DNA from: CALCMJ01 sp964475415
GTDB lineage: Bacteria > Bacteroidota > Bacteroidia > Chitinophagales > Saprospiraceae
NCBI GenBank assembly: GCA_964475415.1
Contig: CAYYWZ010000004.1
Coordinates: forward strand, 54,602 to 118,601
Reading direction: 5' to 3'
DNA length: 64,000 nucleotides
The notes beneath the pieces were generated by a model. That model ran no database searches. It was not told the origin of the DNA and was given only the letters and a program-made list of their open reading frames with translations. Each line of letters starts with the position of its first letter. Position 1 is the stretch's first letter. This document shows, in pieces, positions 27,404 through 36,834 of the stretch. Position numbers and translations under genes: made by a program.

Positions 27404-28742
27404 CTTCTTTTTTATCGTCTTTCTTTTCTTTTTCTCTTACCAGAGAACCATCTTCTAATTTTTTGGATATAGCGGAGTAAGGTGCAGACACAACTTTCTG
27501 ACCTTCTTCTACACCGCTTACTACATGTATAAACTCATCATTTTGAATTCCTGTAAATACATCCACCATAGCTACAGTATCTGCATTGTAGATAAATACT
27601 ACTTCCTTAAGTTCGTCGTCATCCTCATTTTTCTTTCTTGTAGTAACAGACTGTATAGGAATACTAACAACGTCTTCTAAAGAGTTCGTATAGATATCTA
27701 CGGAAGCAGACATACCTGGTCTGAAAGGATAAGCTGTTCCCGTTACCTTATTGTAAGAGTCAGAATCTAATCTTATTTTTACAATAAAGTTGGTTACCTG
27801 ATCTGAACTCAGAGAAGCTCCTGCGGTTGAACTTATATTGGCTGCTGAATTGGCTATTTCTGTAACAACGCCATAGAAAGTTTTATCGAGATAGGCATCT
27901 ACTTCTATGTCTGCAGTATCACCTACACTTACTTTAAGTATATCATTTTCACTAATTTCTACCTGCGTCTCCATCGTACTTAGATTGGCAATACGCATCA
28001 TCTCTGTACCTTGCATCTGTATGGTTCCTACCACACGTTCTCCTTGTTCTACAGAGAGACTAGAAACTATTCCTGATACGGGCGCTTTTATTGTTGTCCT
28101 GCTGAGATTAGTTTTCAGTTCTTTCAGGGAAGCAACACTACTGCTAACATTGAATCCTGATCCCTTTGCGCTTTCTTCAGCAGATCTAAGAGAAGCCTCC
28201 GCTGCTCTTAAGTTAGCTTCTAGGCCTTTTAATGTCGCAAGTGATTGGTCAAATTCTACTTGAGATATGACGCCTTCTTCCTTAAGGGATGTATTTCTTT
28301 CATGTATAGTTTTGGCATTGGATAAGTTGGCAAGTATTTGTTCTTTTTGTGCTCTGGCACTTTCTATTTGCGCTTTAGACATAGATTCTGAAGCCTTAGC
28401 ATTATTGAGTGCAGCTTCTCCTCGTTCTACAGAAGATAGGTACGCATCAGGATCTATCTTAGCCAATAGCTGTCCTGCAACTACAGAATCTCCTTCCGCA
28501 ACATAGAGCGCTACAATTTCTCCTGATACATCAGAAGATATTTTGACCTCTTTTTCAGGAAATATTCTTCCCGAACCAGATACCGTTTCCTTGATTGTTC
28601 TTATTTCGGATTCGACAAATTCTATAGCTTGACCCTTAGGCTTTTCCTTAGCTTTCATATATGCTAAGCCTGCTAAAACTGCAGCAAGAAGAAGTAATAT
28701 AACAGTTATCAGTATTCTTTTAGACTTTTTAGCCATTGTCAA
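27396..28742 (-). CDS. HlyD/MacA-type efflux periplasmic adaptor
   Basis: This 448-residue membrane-fusion protein has an N-terminal membrane anchor (about 8-26), a lipoyl-like barrel half (VSGEIVALYVAEGDSVVAGQLLAKI), a long coiled-coil hairpin (about 80-190), the second barrel half (TTIKAPVSGIVSSLSVEQGERVVG), beta-barrel and membrane-proximal domains, and a charged Lys/Glu tail. It resembles MacA. It follows the tolC-like gene by 26 bases. No ABC or RND permease gene is adjacent in this window, so the inner-membrane partner must be elsewhere, or the pair supplements another pump. Confidence 0.9.
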   Translation of the reverse strand: MTMAKKSKRILITVILLLLAAVLAGLAYMKAKEKPKGQAIEFVESEIRTIKETVSGSGRIFPEKEVKISSDVSGEIVALYVAEGDSVVAGQLLAKIDPDAYLSSVERGEAALNNAKASESMSKAQIESARAQKEQILANLSNAKTIHERNTSLKEEGVISQVEFDQSLATLKGLEANLRAAEASLRSAEESAKGSGFNVSSSVASLKELKTNLSRTTIKAPVSGIVSSLSVEQGERVVGTIQMQGTEMMRIANLSTMETQVEISENDILKVSVGDTADIEVDAYLDKTFYGVVTEIANSAANISSTAGASLSSDQVTNFIVKIRLDSDSYNKVTGTAYPFRPGMSASVDIYTNSLEDVVSIPIQSVTTRKKNEDDDELKEVVFIYNADTVAMVDVFTGIQNDEFIHVVSGVEEGQKVVSAPYSAISKKLEDGSLVREKEKKDDKKEDE

Positions 28743-28768
28743 AAGTTGGATTTATTGAGTATATAGAA

Positions 28769-30091
28769 CTATTTTAGTTTTAAAGGTTTCCCAAGATAGA
28801 ATTCTAAAATCTTGACCTTGAAAATATAATCATATTTTGATATGAGCTTGTTAATCTCAGCAGAGTCTAACAAATTCTTAGCTGTAAGATATTCAAAAGT
28901 ATTAATTACACCTAAATTATATTGTTTTTCTGAATTAAGGAAAGAGGCATTTTGTGATTCAAAAGAGGCTTCACTTGCTTCATATTGTAACTTAGCGGCT
29001 CTAGCATCTGATAGATTTTGCTGTAGTTGTGTTTTTAGGTTTTCTCTAAGATTTGCCGTTTCCAGTTGAGCATTGGTAACTGCAAGCTCAGACCTTTGTA
29101 CATTAGCATTGACTGCATTATTGTTATAAATAGGGATGCCTAGGTTGAAGCCAAAGCCGTAAGAAAGATTATCTTTTATTTGTGTCGTATAACCATCTTG
29201 TTGGAATACGTTATTAGCATAGTTAGTTCCTACACTTCCTCCTGCGCCTAAGTTGGGGTATTTGTCAGCTTTGGCTATCTTAATCCCCATTTCTGCGGAC
29301 TTTTCTCTAAGTAGGCCAGCTTGTATGGATCGTTGTCTAGTAAGTGCTGACTTATATAATTCATCAAAAGTTACCAGCATTGGATCTGTAGCTATCTCGA
29401 TTTCTTCAGGTGCTTCGAGAATTATTTGTTCCGCATTCTCTTCTCTAAGTAATTGTTTGAGTTGAATGATAGCGATATCATAATTATTCTGCGCACCTAT
29501 TATATTTTGTTTATCCAGAGCCATTTGGGCTTCCACTTGGAGCGCCTCATTTGCTGGAAGAACTCCTGCGTTAATCAATTTATTGACTTGAGCAAGTTGG
29601 TTACCAGAGAGTACTAATTGATTTTCTGAAATACGTTTATTTTCTTGAGCAAACAACCCATTTAGATATGTAGATGCAACTTGCAATGAAATATCATTGA
29701 TCAGTTGCTGATGATCTTCTTTCGCTGCTGCTCTATTTACCTCAGACTGTTTGATATTATTTTTAATCTTCCCAAAATTAAAAAGTGTAACACCTGTATT
29801 AAGAGATAAGTTGTTGGAAAAGAAAGTCTGTGTTTCGAATTGGTTTGTTACCGGATTTATAGATCGACCGAAACTCCAGTTAGCTCCTGTATTAGCATTG
29901 AGACTAGGATTTCTTGCGTGTCTTTGCAATTTTTCATTGATTTCAGCATTTTGCAAGCCTAATTCAGATTGCTTTACATTTATATTTTGCTCCACAGCCT
30001 TGTAGACGCAACTTTCTAAGGTCCATATTTCTTGGGCCGAAACTGAAATACTAACGCTTAAGCAGATAAGATAAAGTATGGTTTTTTTCAT
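28769..30091 (-). CDS. TolC family outer-membrane protein
   Basis: This 440-residue outer-membrane factor has a signal peptide (to about VSAQE), the repeat start IWTLESCVYKAVEQNINVKQSE, and long coiled-coil segments in two halves. The second half carries SAEMGIKIAKADKYPNLGAGGSVG and GFNLGIPIYNNN strand segments. It starts a three-gene operon with the MacA-like adaptor and the DUF2064-HIT fusion. It is distinct from the TolC homologue in the RND operon (16394-17770). Confidence 0.91.
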   Translation of the reverse strand: MKKTILYLICLSVSISVSAQEIWTLESCVYKAVEQNINVKQSELGLQNAEINEKLQRHARNPSLNANTGANWSFGRSINPVTNQFETQTFFSNNLSLNTGVTLFNFGKIKNNIKQSEVNRAAAKEDHQQLINDISLQVASTYLNGLFAQENKRISENQLVLSGNQLAQVNKLINAGVLPANEALQVEAQMALDKQNIIGAQNNYDIAIIQLKQLLREENAEQIILEAPEEIEIATDPMLVTFDELYKSALTRQRSIQAGLLREKSAEMGIKIAKADKYPNLGAGGSVGTNYANNVFQQDGYTTQIKDNLSYGFGFNLGIPIYNNNAVNANVQRSELAVTNAQLETANLRENLKTQLQQNLSDARAAKLQYEASEASFESQNASFLNSEKQYNLGVINTFEYLTAKNLLDSAEINKLISKYDYIFKVKILEFYLGKPLKLK

Positions 30092-30111
30092 TGCTTAGAT
30101 TGAATGTAGTG

Positions 30112-30119
30112 CGAAATTA
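30112..30119 (-). promoter_or_regulatory. Candidate promoter of the tolC-macA operon
   Basis: On the minus strand TAATTTCG matches the relaxed TAnnTTYG element 20 bases before the start codon at 30091. This is a motif match only. Confidence 0.3.
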
Positions 30120-30276
30120 TAATACAAGTTTAGCTTTAATACCATTTAGAGTATATAATTATATATAAAAGCTATGAATTTTCGGATGAATTCAACAGAG
30201 TATCTTCGATAGCATAGTTCCAAGATACTTAATTCTAGTTTTAGAGGGCTTATTTTGGAGGATGGATGTAATTTAT

Positions 30277-31560
30277 CTACCTACTAGAAGTTATAGTCCT
30301 CATACCTATAAGTCGATCGAATCTCGCACCATATTCTGAATAATACATCAATATAGTATATTCATTTTCGGTCTCATACCAGTTCCCTTCTATTATTTCG
30401 GTATTAATCTTATTCTCATCATTTAGTATGCCATATAGGTAATTATAATACCCTTGCTTGAGCAGGCAAGATCCTATGTAGAGTTTCCTCTCTTCGTCAT
30501 AGCGCATCTTATAAGACTCACGAGCTTCCCAGTCTGTAAATTTTCCAACTATGTAAACGTCATTATCATATCTATAAGGAGGGTCTAAGGTGAATATGAT
30601 TTCCGCATATTCACTTCTTACTCTATCATTATTAAAGTCATCATTGGCTAAGACAAACTTACCATTGATATCTATTTCTGAAAGAAAGTTTCTATTGGTC
30701 CGAGCTTCTTCTAGATGTAAAAGTACCGTAGCTTCATCATAGGTAATATCGATAGAGTGGACAAACTCGGATGTACTTCTTAGGGTTCTGGTGTCAAAGT
30801 TTCTAAATTCTTTCAAGGCGGGAAAGGTAATAACATCTGTCTGATCCCATCGGATCTGGGAGGCGTTTTGGAATCTAGGTTGAATATTTTCTAAGGCATT
30901 ATCCCACCTATTGTTTTGTAACACAACAGCGTACAATTCTATCATAGGATTAGAGATTCTAAAATTATCATTTGTTACGAATATATTGAGTTTATGGTGT
31001 GTTCTCAAGGTGCTCACATCCATGGGGTTTTCCATACTTGCACCTATTGTAACTAAGTTCTCTATTACCATAAACCTTCTCGTAATAACTGGTATTTTAT
31101 CATCATCATCTCCTTCATATATAATCAGTAGATAGTTGCCAGATATGTTCCATTGTAGATCATCATTAGGAATACTTATTCGATAATTAGTATAATCTTT
31201 TATAGTAGAAATCGAATATTCAAAATCTTCGATCTCCTCGCCATTGTAACCATCCATGTATTCTATATCCTCTAGTTCAGATCTCTCCCAGTTTCTAGTA
31301 CAATGCACAATAGCATAGGTATAGATCTTATCTCCTCCTTCCATGTCATCAAAACTTAGTGTCAGACTACCTCCAGAATTCAGATCTATGATAGGAAAAC
31401 TCTGTTGTAAATTTCTATGTCCGAACTGGACACTTTTTATATGATCAAAATATATAAAATCTCGAAGATAGAAATCGCCTGTTATGACCTGAGATTGGAG
31501 GCTAGGCGAAAGGAAAAATAGGCTTAGTATAAAGAATAAATAGATTTTTCTCAAAGACAT
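30277..31560 (-). CDS. Type IX secretion system plug protein (DUF5103)
   Basis: This 427-residue secreted protein has a signal peptide (MSLRKIYLFFILSLFFL to about LQSQ) and the conserved start of the family: FIYFDHIKSVQFGHRNLQQ, followed by SLTLSFDDMEGGDKIYTYAIVHC and SELEDIEYMDGYNGEEIEDFEYS. Members of this family have been seen plugging the periplasmic face of the SprA translocon of T9SS. The C-terminal domain has an immunoglobulin-like strand pattern (DPPYRYDNDVYIVGKFTDW). I use the ATG at 31560, since the longer frame adds 29 residues ahead of the signal. It supports the presence of T9SS, whose cargo genes lie elsewhere in the window. Confidence 0.88.
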   Translation of the reverse strand: MSLRKIYLFFILSLFFLSPSLQSQVITGDFYLRDFIYFDHIKSVQFGHRNLQQSFPIIDLNSGGSLTLSFDDMEGGDKIYTYAIVHCTRNWERSELEDIEYMDGYNGEEIEDFEYSISTIKDYTNYRISIPNDDLQWNISGNYLLIIYEGDDDDKIPVITRRFMVIENLVTIGASMENPMDVSTLRTHHKLNIFVTNDNFRISNPMIELYAVVLQNNRWDNALENIQPRFQNASQIRWDQTDVITFPALKEFRNFDTRTLRSTSEFVHSIDITYDEATVLLHLEEARTNRNFLSEIDINGKFVLANDDFNNDRVRSEYAEIIFTLDPPYRYDNDVYIVGKFTDWEARESYKMRYDEERKLYIGSCLLKQGYYNYLYGILNDENKINTEIIEGNWYETENEYTILMYYSEYGARFDRLIGMRTITSSR

Positions 31561-31688
31561 AATTGCTTTAGGATGAGTACTGGTAATACAAGGGAAAATT
31601 TCTTTTTCTAGTTTATAAAATATCGTATTTAACGTATTAATAACCAAACTAAAGTGCTTATCATTTTAGTACATCAAGTAGTTCTGAT

Positions 31689-33173
31689 CTATCCTCTCAT
31701 AGAATAGTTAGGACTTTCTTTTGTGATAGTAATATTATGAGGATGACTTTCTAGTACTCCAGCAGAGGTGATTTGAACCATTTTTGCCTGCTTAAGTTGA
31801 TCTATAGATTGCGCACCACAATAACCCATACTAGCCCTAAGACCACCGAGATATTGTACCATAACCTCAGACAAACTTCCCTTAAAAGGTACTCTTCCTT
31901 CGATACCTTCGGGAACTAGTTTTTTGACATCATCTTCTACATCTTGAAAATATCGATCCTTACTTCCTAGCTCCATAGCGCCAAGAGATCCCATGCCTCT
32001 ATAGACTTTAAATTTTCTTCCTTGATAGATAATTGTTTCGCCAGGTGCTTCTTCTGTACCTGCGAAAAGAGAACCAGCCATGATCGTACTAGCACCTCCA
32101 GCTAAGGCCTTAGAAATATCACCAGTATATCTTATACCTCCATCACCTATGATAGGTACTCCAGTGTGCTTTATACCCTCATAAGCTTTCATAATTGCAG
32201 TAAGCTGAGGAACTCCGACACCAGCTACAATTCTTGTCGTGCATATACTCCCCGGGCCAACACCTACCTTTACGCCATTGACACCTGCATCTACCAGAGC
32301 CATAGCTCCTTTAGCAGTGGCTACATTACCTCCTATAATTTGCAGGTTGGGAAATTTTTGTCTCGCCATTTTTATAGAATCGAGCACTCCTTTAGAATGT
32401 CCATGGGCAGTATCTATACAGATGACGTCTACATTGACATGAACAAGTGCCTCTATCCGCTCATGCATATCTCTAGTTACGCCTACCGCCGCTCCTACTA
32501 CCAGTCTACCATGTAGATCCTTACTAGCTAGAGGGTGATTTTGTAGTTTGAGGATATCCTTGTAAGTAAGCAGACCTACTAAGATGTTGTTATCATCTAC
32601 TACAGGCAATTTCTCTATCTTATGTTTTTGTAAAATTTCTTTTCCTTGGGTCAGCGTCGTTCCCACAGGAGCAGTGATCAGATTTTCTGTTGTCATGATG
32701 TCCTTGATGGGACTGGACAATTTCGTTTCGAATCTTAGATCTCTGTTGGTGAGAATGCCAGTAAGTTGTCCTTGTTTGTCAATAATAGGAATACCACCAA
32801 TTTTATTTTTGCTCATAATGTGGAAAGCATCGCCAACTGTTGCTTCCGCGGTAAGTGTAATAGGATCTAGTATCATACCGCTTTCAGATCTCTTAACACG
32901 ACGTACTTGTTCCGCCTGCTGATCTATCCCCATGTTTTTATGGATCATACCTATACCACCTTCTCTGGCAATAGCAATGGCTAGGTTAGATTCTGTAACC
33001 GTATCCATAGCTGCAGAAACTATAGGAGCATTAAGTTTGATATCTGTTGTCAGTTGTGTACTTATGTCTACCTCTCTGGGCAGAACTTCTGAATAAGAAG
33101 GAACAAGCAACACATCATCGAAGGTTAGTGCTGGCTCTATTCGGCTTGGTTGTGACGGGTTTTTACTATCCAT
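31689..33173 (-). CDS. guaB: IMP dehydrogenase
   Basis: This 494-residue enzyme catalyses the rate-limiting NAD-dependent step from IMP to XMP in guanine nucleotide synthesis. It has a TIM barrel with the active-site loop GPGSICTTRIVAGVG (catalytic Cys about residue 311), a pair of CBS domains inserted at about 95-210, and the C-terminal flap YRGMGSLGAM. I use the ATG at 33173, because the longer frame adds a non-family N-terminus. It is divergent from tadA. The promoter element TAATTTTG lies just upstream, so the mRNA may be leaderless. Confidence 0.96.
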   Translation of the reverse strand: MDSKNPSQPSRIEPALTFDDVLLVPSYSEVLPREVDISTQLTTDIKLNAPIVSAAMDTVTESNLAIAIAREGGIGMIHKNMGIDQQAEQVRRVKRSESGMILDPITLTAEATVGDAFHIMSKNKIGGIPIIDKQGQLTGILTNRDLRFETKLSSPIKDIMTTENLITAPVGTTLTQGKEILQKHKIEKLPVVDDNNILVGLLTYKDILKLQNHPLASKDLHGRLVVGAAVGVTRDMHERIEALVHVNVDVICIDTAHGHSKGVLDSIKMARQKFPNLQIIGGNVATAKGAMALVDAGVNGVKVGVGPGSICTTRIVAGVGVPQLTAIMKAYEGIKHTGVPIIGDGGIRYTGDISKALAGGASTIMAGSLFAGTEEAPGETIIYQGRKFKVYRGMGSLGAMELGSKDRYFQDVEDDVKKLVPEGIEGRVPFKGSLSEVMVQYLGGLRASMGYCGAQSIDQLKQAKMVQITSAGVLESHPHNITITKESPNYSMRG

Positions 33174-33176
33174 GCG

Positions 33177-33184
33177 CAAAATTA
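33177..33184 (-). promoter_or_regulatory. Candidate guaB promoter (leaderless)
   Basis: On the minus strand TAATTTTG is an exact TAnnTTTG -7 element, three bases from the guaB start codon, with an ATTG about 17 bases further upstream as a possible -33 element. Transcription would begin at or near the start codon. Confidence 0.4.
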
Positions 33185-33244
33185 TAAAAACAAATAGATT
33201 CAATGCTATTTAAAAAAAAATTATTTTTGAATATATTTAACAAC

Positions 33245-33712
33245 ATGCAGAGTCCAAAATTAAGTGTTTTCTCTGACGAGTATTTTATGAAACTCGCATT
33301 GAACGAAGCCATCAAAGCAGAAGAGATCGGAGAAGTACCCGTAGGTGCACTAGTTGTATCCCAAAATGTTATCATAGCTAAGTCATATAATCAAGTAGAA
33401 TTACTATCAGATGTTTCCGCACATGCTGAGATATTAGCCATAACTTCTGCATCTTCTTATCTAGGAAGTAAATATCTGAAAGGATGCACCTTGTATGTAA
33501 CCTTAGAGCCTTGTATAATGTGCGCAGGAGCGCTCAAGTGGAGCCAGATAAGCAGAATTGTGTATGGAGCGAGTGATGAGAAAAATGGATTTATGAAATA
33601 CGGCAAAGAGCTACTACATCCTAAAACTAGATTAGAATACGGTGTGATGAATCAAGAATGTTCCGCAATTATATCTAACTTCTTCAAAAACAAAAGGCCT
33701 ACAAAATCTTAA
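33245..33712 (+). CDS. tadA: tRNA adenosine(34) deaminase
   Basis: This 155-residue cytidine-deaminase-fold enzyme converts A34 to inosine in tRNA-Arg(ACG). The zinc and catalytic residues are visible: HAE at 60-62 and PCIMC with Cys90 and Cys93, in the context TLEPCIMCAGAL. A conserved GEVPVGALVV precedes them. Length fits TadA. I take the ATG at 33245; an upstream ATG at 33203 would overlap the guaB promoter. Guanine deaminases and other nucleoside deaminases share these motifs, but this size and the GAL segment favour TadA. Confidence 0.9.
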   Translation: MQSPKLSVFSDEYFMKLALNEAIKAEEIGEVPVGALVVSQNVIIAKSYNQVELLSDVSAHAEILAITSASSYLGSKYLKGCTLYVTLEPCIMCAGALKWSQISRIVYGASDEKNGFMKYGKELLHPKTRLEYGVMNQECSAIISNFFKNKRPTKS

Positions 33713-33810
33713 AATAGCGTTAAGCCTATTGTTAATTAGTCTTAAAGAGATAGCTTCTTTATTCTAAAAGTCGTTTATTAGAATATTAGTAACGCTAAAA
33801 TTATAGTCCT

Positions 33811-34359
33811 ATGATTACTACTACTTTGAAAATATTATGTATCCTCAGCTTGTTTAGTTTTGTGGCTTGTAGTCCTAGCTTAACCCCATTTACAGAAAGA
33901 ATACATAATGAGTTAGACTTCTCTGAAGATGACTTGCAAAAAATTCAGTTCTATCTTTCGGAAGATATAGTTCTTACTAGAAATTTGGGAGGAGAGGAAT
34001 CTAGAATAACAGATGGCAAAATAAAGGTAGTAAATGGGCGAGAGGTAGAAGAGATTGTATTTGAAAAAGGTACTCCTGGGATCTTATTATTTACACCTAA
34101 GAGAGAACGGTTAGCTATTAGTTTTGAAGTTGGTGGTAATGATAAATATCTTATGTTTGGTCCTAACGAAAGGGCCGGAGGCAGGTATGTATTGTTAGCT
34201 AAAGAATGGAGAAAAAGTAGAGGCAAGGTAAGCTACAATGGCAAAACCTACGAAACAGGTTCTAGTAGTGCCTACTCTTCGCTTATGGTAGATATAGATA
34301 AGTACAGAAAAGTAAGTTACCAGTCTTCTAAGGCTAAGGGTAGAAAAGTAAGGTCTTAG
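33811..34359 (+). CDS. Conserved-looking lipoprotein of unknown function
   Basis: This 182-residue protein begins with a lipoprotein signal (lipobox FVAC, Cys20). The mature part is predicted beta-rich. It opens with TPFTERIHNELDFSEDDLQKIQFYLSED, continues with segments such as FEKGTPGILLFTPKRERLAISFE and KYLMFGPNE, and ends in a basic tail. I do not recognise the family. The last four bases overlap the end of the convergent pcm gene. The beta-sandwich-like pattern would suit a periplasmic or outer-membrane-associated protein. Confidence 0.75.
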   Translation: MITTTLKILCILSLFSFVACSPSLTPFTERIHNELDFSEDDLQKIQFYLSEDIVLTRNLGGEESRITDGKIKVVNGREVEEIVFEKGTPGILLFTPKRERLAISFEVGGNDKYLMFGPNERAGGRYVLLAKEWRKSRGKVSYNGKTYETGSSSAYSSLMVDIDKYRKVSYQSSKAKGRKVRS

Positions 34360-35021
34360 TACTCGGCTTTGGTACCTTTGAGAAAAGGAACGAAACTGTA
34401 ATTGCCAAAGGCTTTCTGTTCGTAACTACTCTCAGAGGTTTTCGTTATACGGATCATTTTCTGAGTCTGGTCATCCCCTATAGGGATAACCATAATGCCT
34501 CCTATCTTTAGCTGTTCGAATAAGGTAGTTGGAAATTTAGTTGCACCTGCCGTTACAATGATTCTGTCAAAAGGTGCGAACCTAGAGGAGCCAGCATATC
34601 CGTCACCAAACAGTGTTCTTATTTTTCCAAAACCTATCTTGTGGAGAAATTGAGCCGTTTTTACATAGAGATTTTCTTGTCGTTCTATGGAATATACTTT
34701 TACATCTAAGAAAGAAAGTACACAAGCTTGGTAACCAGATCCAGTACCTATTTCTAGTACCTTCATTCCTGGCTCTAATTCAAGTAATTCCGTCTGTCGC
34801 GCTACCGTATATGGTTGTGAAATTGTCTGACCTTCCCCGATCTGAAACGCCTGATCTCTGTAAGCCCATTCTGCGAAAGCTTCTTCAAGAAAAAAGTGCC
34901 TAGGAATAGTAGCTATCGCCTCTAATACATTTTCATCGTTAATTCCCTTTCTGATAAGGGTTTTTACAAGTTGTTTTCTTAATCCTTTGTGTTGTTGACT
35001 ATCTTTTCTCATCAATTTCAT
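34356..35021 (-). CDS. pcm: Protein-L-isoaspartate O-methyltransferase
   Basis: This 221-residue SAM-dependent enzyme repairs isoaspartate damage in proteins. SAM motif I is VLEIGTGSGYQACVL; family features are the PRHFFLEEAF and AYRDQAFQIGEGQTISQPYTV segments and DRIIVTAGATKFP. Length is normal. The start could be the ATG at 35021 or the one at 35012. It converges with the lipoprotein gene, overlapping by four bases. The E. coli neighbours surE and nlpD are absent here. Confidence 0.93.
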   Translation of the reverse strand: MKLMRKDSQQHKGLRKQLVKTLIRKGINDENVLEAIATIPRHFFLEEAFAEWAYRDQAFQIGEGQTISQPYTVARQTELLELEPGMKVLEIGTGSGYQACVLSFLDVKVYSIERQENLYVKTAQFLHKIGFGKIRTLFGDGYAGSSRFAPFDRIIVTAGATKFPTTLFEQLKIGGIMVIPIGDDQTQKMIRITKTSESSYEQKAFGNYSFVPFLKGTKAEY

Positions 35022-35152
35022 TCAAAATAAATATTGAAAATGCTCATTATTAAAGAACAATGTATTAAATATTTTTGTAATATGAAATTTTTTAAGTTGG
35101 TTTAATATTATTTTGTGATATTTATACCTAACAATAAAATGCAGATACGAAT

Positions 35153-36556
35153 ATGGGAGCTATCAAATTTGGCACAGATGGATGGAGAGCAATTATTGCC
35201 AAGGATTATACAGTAGAAAATGTAAAAAGAGTTACTGAAGCGACCTGTCAATGGATGCTTAAGAAAAAGTTGTCTTCCGTAGTGATAGGTTATGATTGTA
35301 GATTCGGAGGGAAGATGTTCAGTGAGGTGGTTGCAAGCGTATTCGGAAATTACAATATCAAGGTGTACATAGATAAGAATTTTGTTTCTACGCCTATGGT
35401 TTCTCTAGGCGTAAGACATTTTGAAGCGGGTCTGGGTGTTGTGATTACTGCTAGTCATAATCCAGCTACTTATAATGGTTATAAACTTAAGTCTTCTTTC
35501 GGTGGTCCGACCATACCTAGTGAAGTGTCAGAAATAGAGGCTATTATACCAGAGAATAGTATAGGAGGTATGCCTAAGTTTAACGACCTGCTAGAGAATG
35601 GTGACGTGGAATATGTCGATTTAGAAAAAATATATTTAGATCATGTAGAGTCTAGTTTCGATCTAGATCTTATAAAAAATAGTGGCCTAGTACTCGCCTA
35701 CGATGCTATGTATGGCGCTGGACAAAATGCCGTAAGAAAATTATTTCCGGAAGCTCACCTGCTCCATTGTGAATATAATCCTTCATTTCACGATCAAGCT
35801 CCAGAACCTATACATAGAAATCTAACAGAACTTTCTGAACTGATAAAAAATACTCCTAGCATAAATCTTGGGCTTGCTAATGATGGAGATGCAGATAGGA
35901 TAGGCTTATATGATGAGGATGGAGAATTTGTAGATTCTCACCATATCCTTTTGTTGCTGCTTTATTATTTGAAGGAGTACAAAAAGTATGATGGTAAGGT
36001 CATCATCACTTTCTCTGTAACGAATAAGATGGAACAACTGGCCGCACGCTACGGACTAGATATAGAAATAACTAAGATAGGATTCAAATATATTGCTGAG
36101 ATTATGATCCAGGAAGATGTATTAGTAGGAGGAGAAGAATCTGGTGGCCTCGCTGTCAAAGGTCATATTCCAGAAAGAGACGGTATATGGATAGGTCTTA
36201 TGATAATGGAATTTATGGCTAAGACCAATAAGTCTCTCAAGGAGCTTATCCAGGATGTTTATGCTAAGGTCGGCCCTTTCAAGTGTGATAGAGATGATCT
36301 CCATATAACAGAAAAACTAAAGCTCAGTATTCTTGAACGATGTAAAAACGATGAGATACAAAGTATCGGTGGTCAGGACATCATACGGAAAGAAACTACA
36401 GATGGATATAAGTATTTCCTATCAGACGATGCTTGGGTAATGGTAAGACCTAGTGGAACAGAACCTATACTGAGAGTTTATGCACAGGGTAAGGATAACG
36501 CAGAGGTCAGGCAATTGCTAGATGCTGCCCATGTAGCACTGCAAGAAGGATTATAA
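35153..36556 (+). CDS. Phosphohexomutase (phosphoglucomutase/phosphomannomutase)
   Basis: This 467-residue alpha-D-phosphohexomutase interconverts sugar 1- and 6-phosphates. All four domains are visible: the catalytic serine loop TASHNPATYNG, the metal loop NDGDADRIG, the sugar-binding GEESGGL and the C-terminal phosphate-binding RPSGTEP. Sequences of this size starting GAIKFGTDGWRAII belong to the phosphoglucomutase or phosphomannomutase subgroup common in Bacteroidota. Exact sugar specificity (glucose, mannose or glucosamine) cannot be read from the motifs. Confidence 0.92.
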   Translation: MGAIKFGTDGWRAIIAKDYTVENVKRVTEATCQWMLKKKLSSVVIGYDCRFGGKMFSEVVASVFGNYNIKVYIDKNFVSTPMVSLGVRHFEAGLGVVITASHNPATYNGYKLKSSFGGPTIPSEVSEIEAIIPENSIGGMPKFNDLLENGDVEYVDLEKIYLDHVESSFDLDLIKNSGLVLAYDAMYGAGQNAVRKLFPEAHLLHCEYNPSFHDQAPEPIHRNLTELSELIKNTPSINLGLANDGDADRIGLYDEDGEFVDSHHILLLLLYYLKEYKKYDGKVIITFSVTNKMEQLAARYGLDIEITKIGFKYIAEIMIQEDVLVGGEESGGLAVKGHIPERDGIWIGLMIMEFMAKTNKSLKELIQDVYAKVGPFKCDRDDLHITEKLKLSILERCKNDEIQSIGGQDIIRKETTDGYKYFLSDDAWVMVRPSGTEPILRVYAQGKDNAEVRQLLDAAHVALQEGL

Positions 36557-36558
36557 TC

Positions 36559-36804
36559 CTAAGCCAATTCTTTTTTTGTAAAAATAGCTAGCATTCCTTC
36601 TGTATAAGTCTTTGCATAATATTGCGTAGATACAATAGGAGAAATATTTTCTAGCCTATACCCTTGAGTTTCCATTTCGCTTATGGCTGCTTGTATATCA
36701 TTTGCAAGTTGGTTTCCGTCTACCTCAGAATTATAATACTTGTAACCTTTATCAGGTTTTGCTATAGGTGAGGGGATAAAAATTGTTTTGTAAATTGATT
36801 GCAT
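36559..36804 (-). CDS. Small conserved-looking protein, function unknown
   Basis: This 81-residue soluble protein counts from MQSIYKTIFIPSP. The middle part (GNQLANDIQAAISEMETQGYRLENISPIV) resembles DUF4177-like small domains, where a helix is followed by a GYRLENIS strand. No motif gives a function. It follows the EEP-phosphatase gene by about 30 bases on the same strand, so it probably ends that operon. The upstream ATG at 36828 gives eight additional residues. Confidence 0.7.
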   Translation of the reverse strand: MQSIYKTIFIPSPIAKPDKGYKYYNSEVDGNQLANDIQAAISEMETQGYRLENISPIVSTQYYAKTYTEGMLAIFTKKELA

Positions 36805-36834
36805 AATTCTTTTTCTAAAGTTATGCAATGCAAA

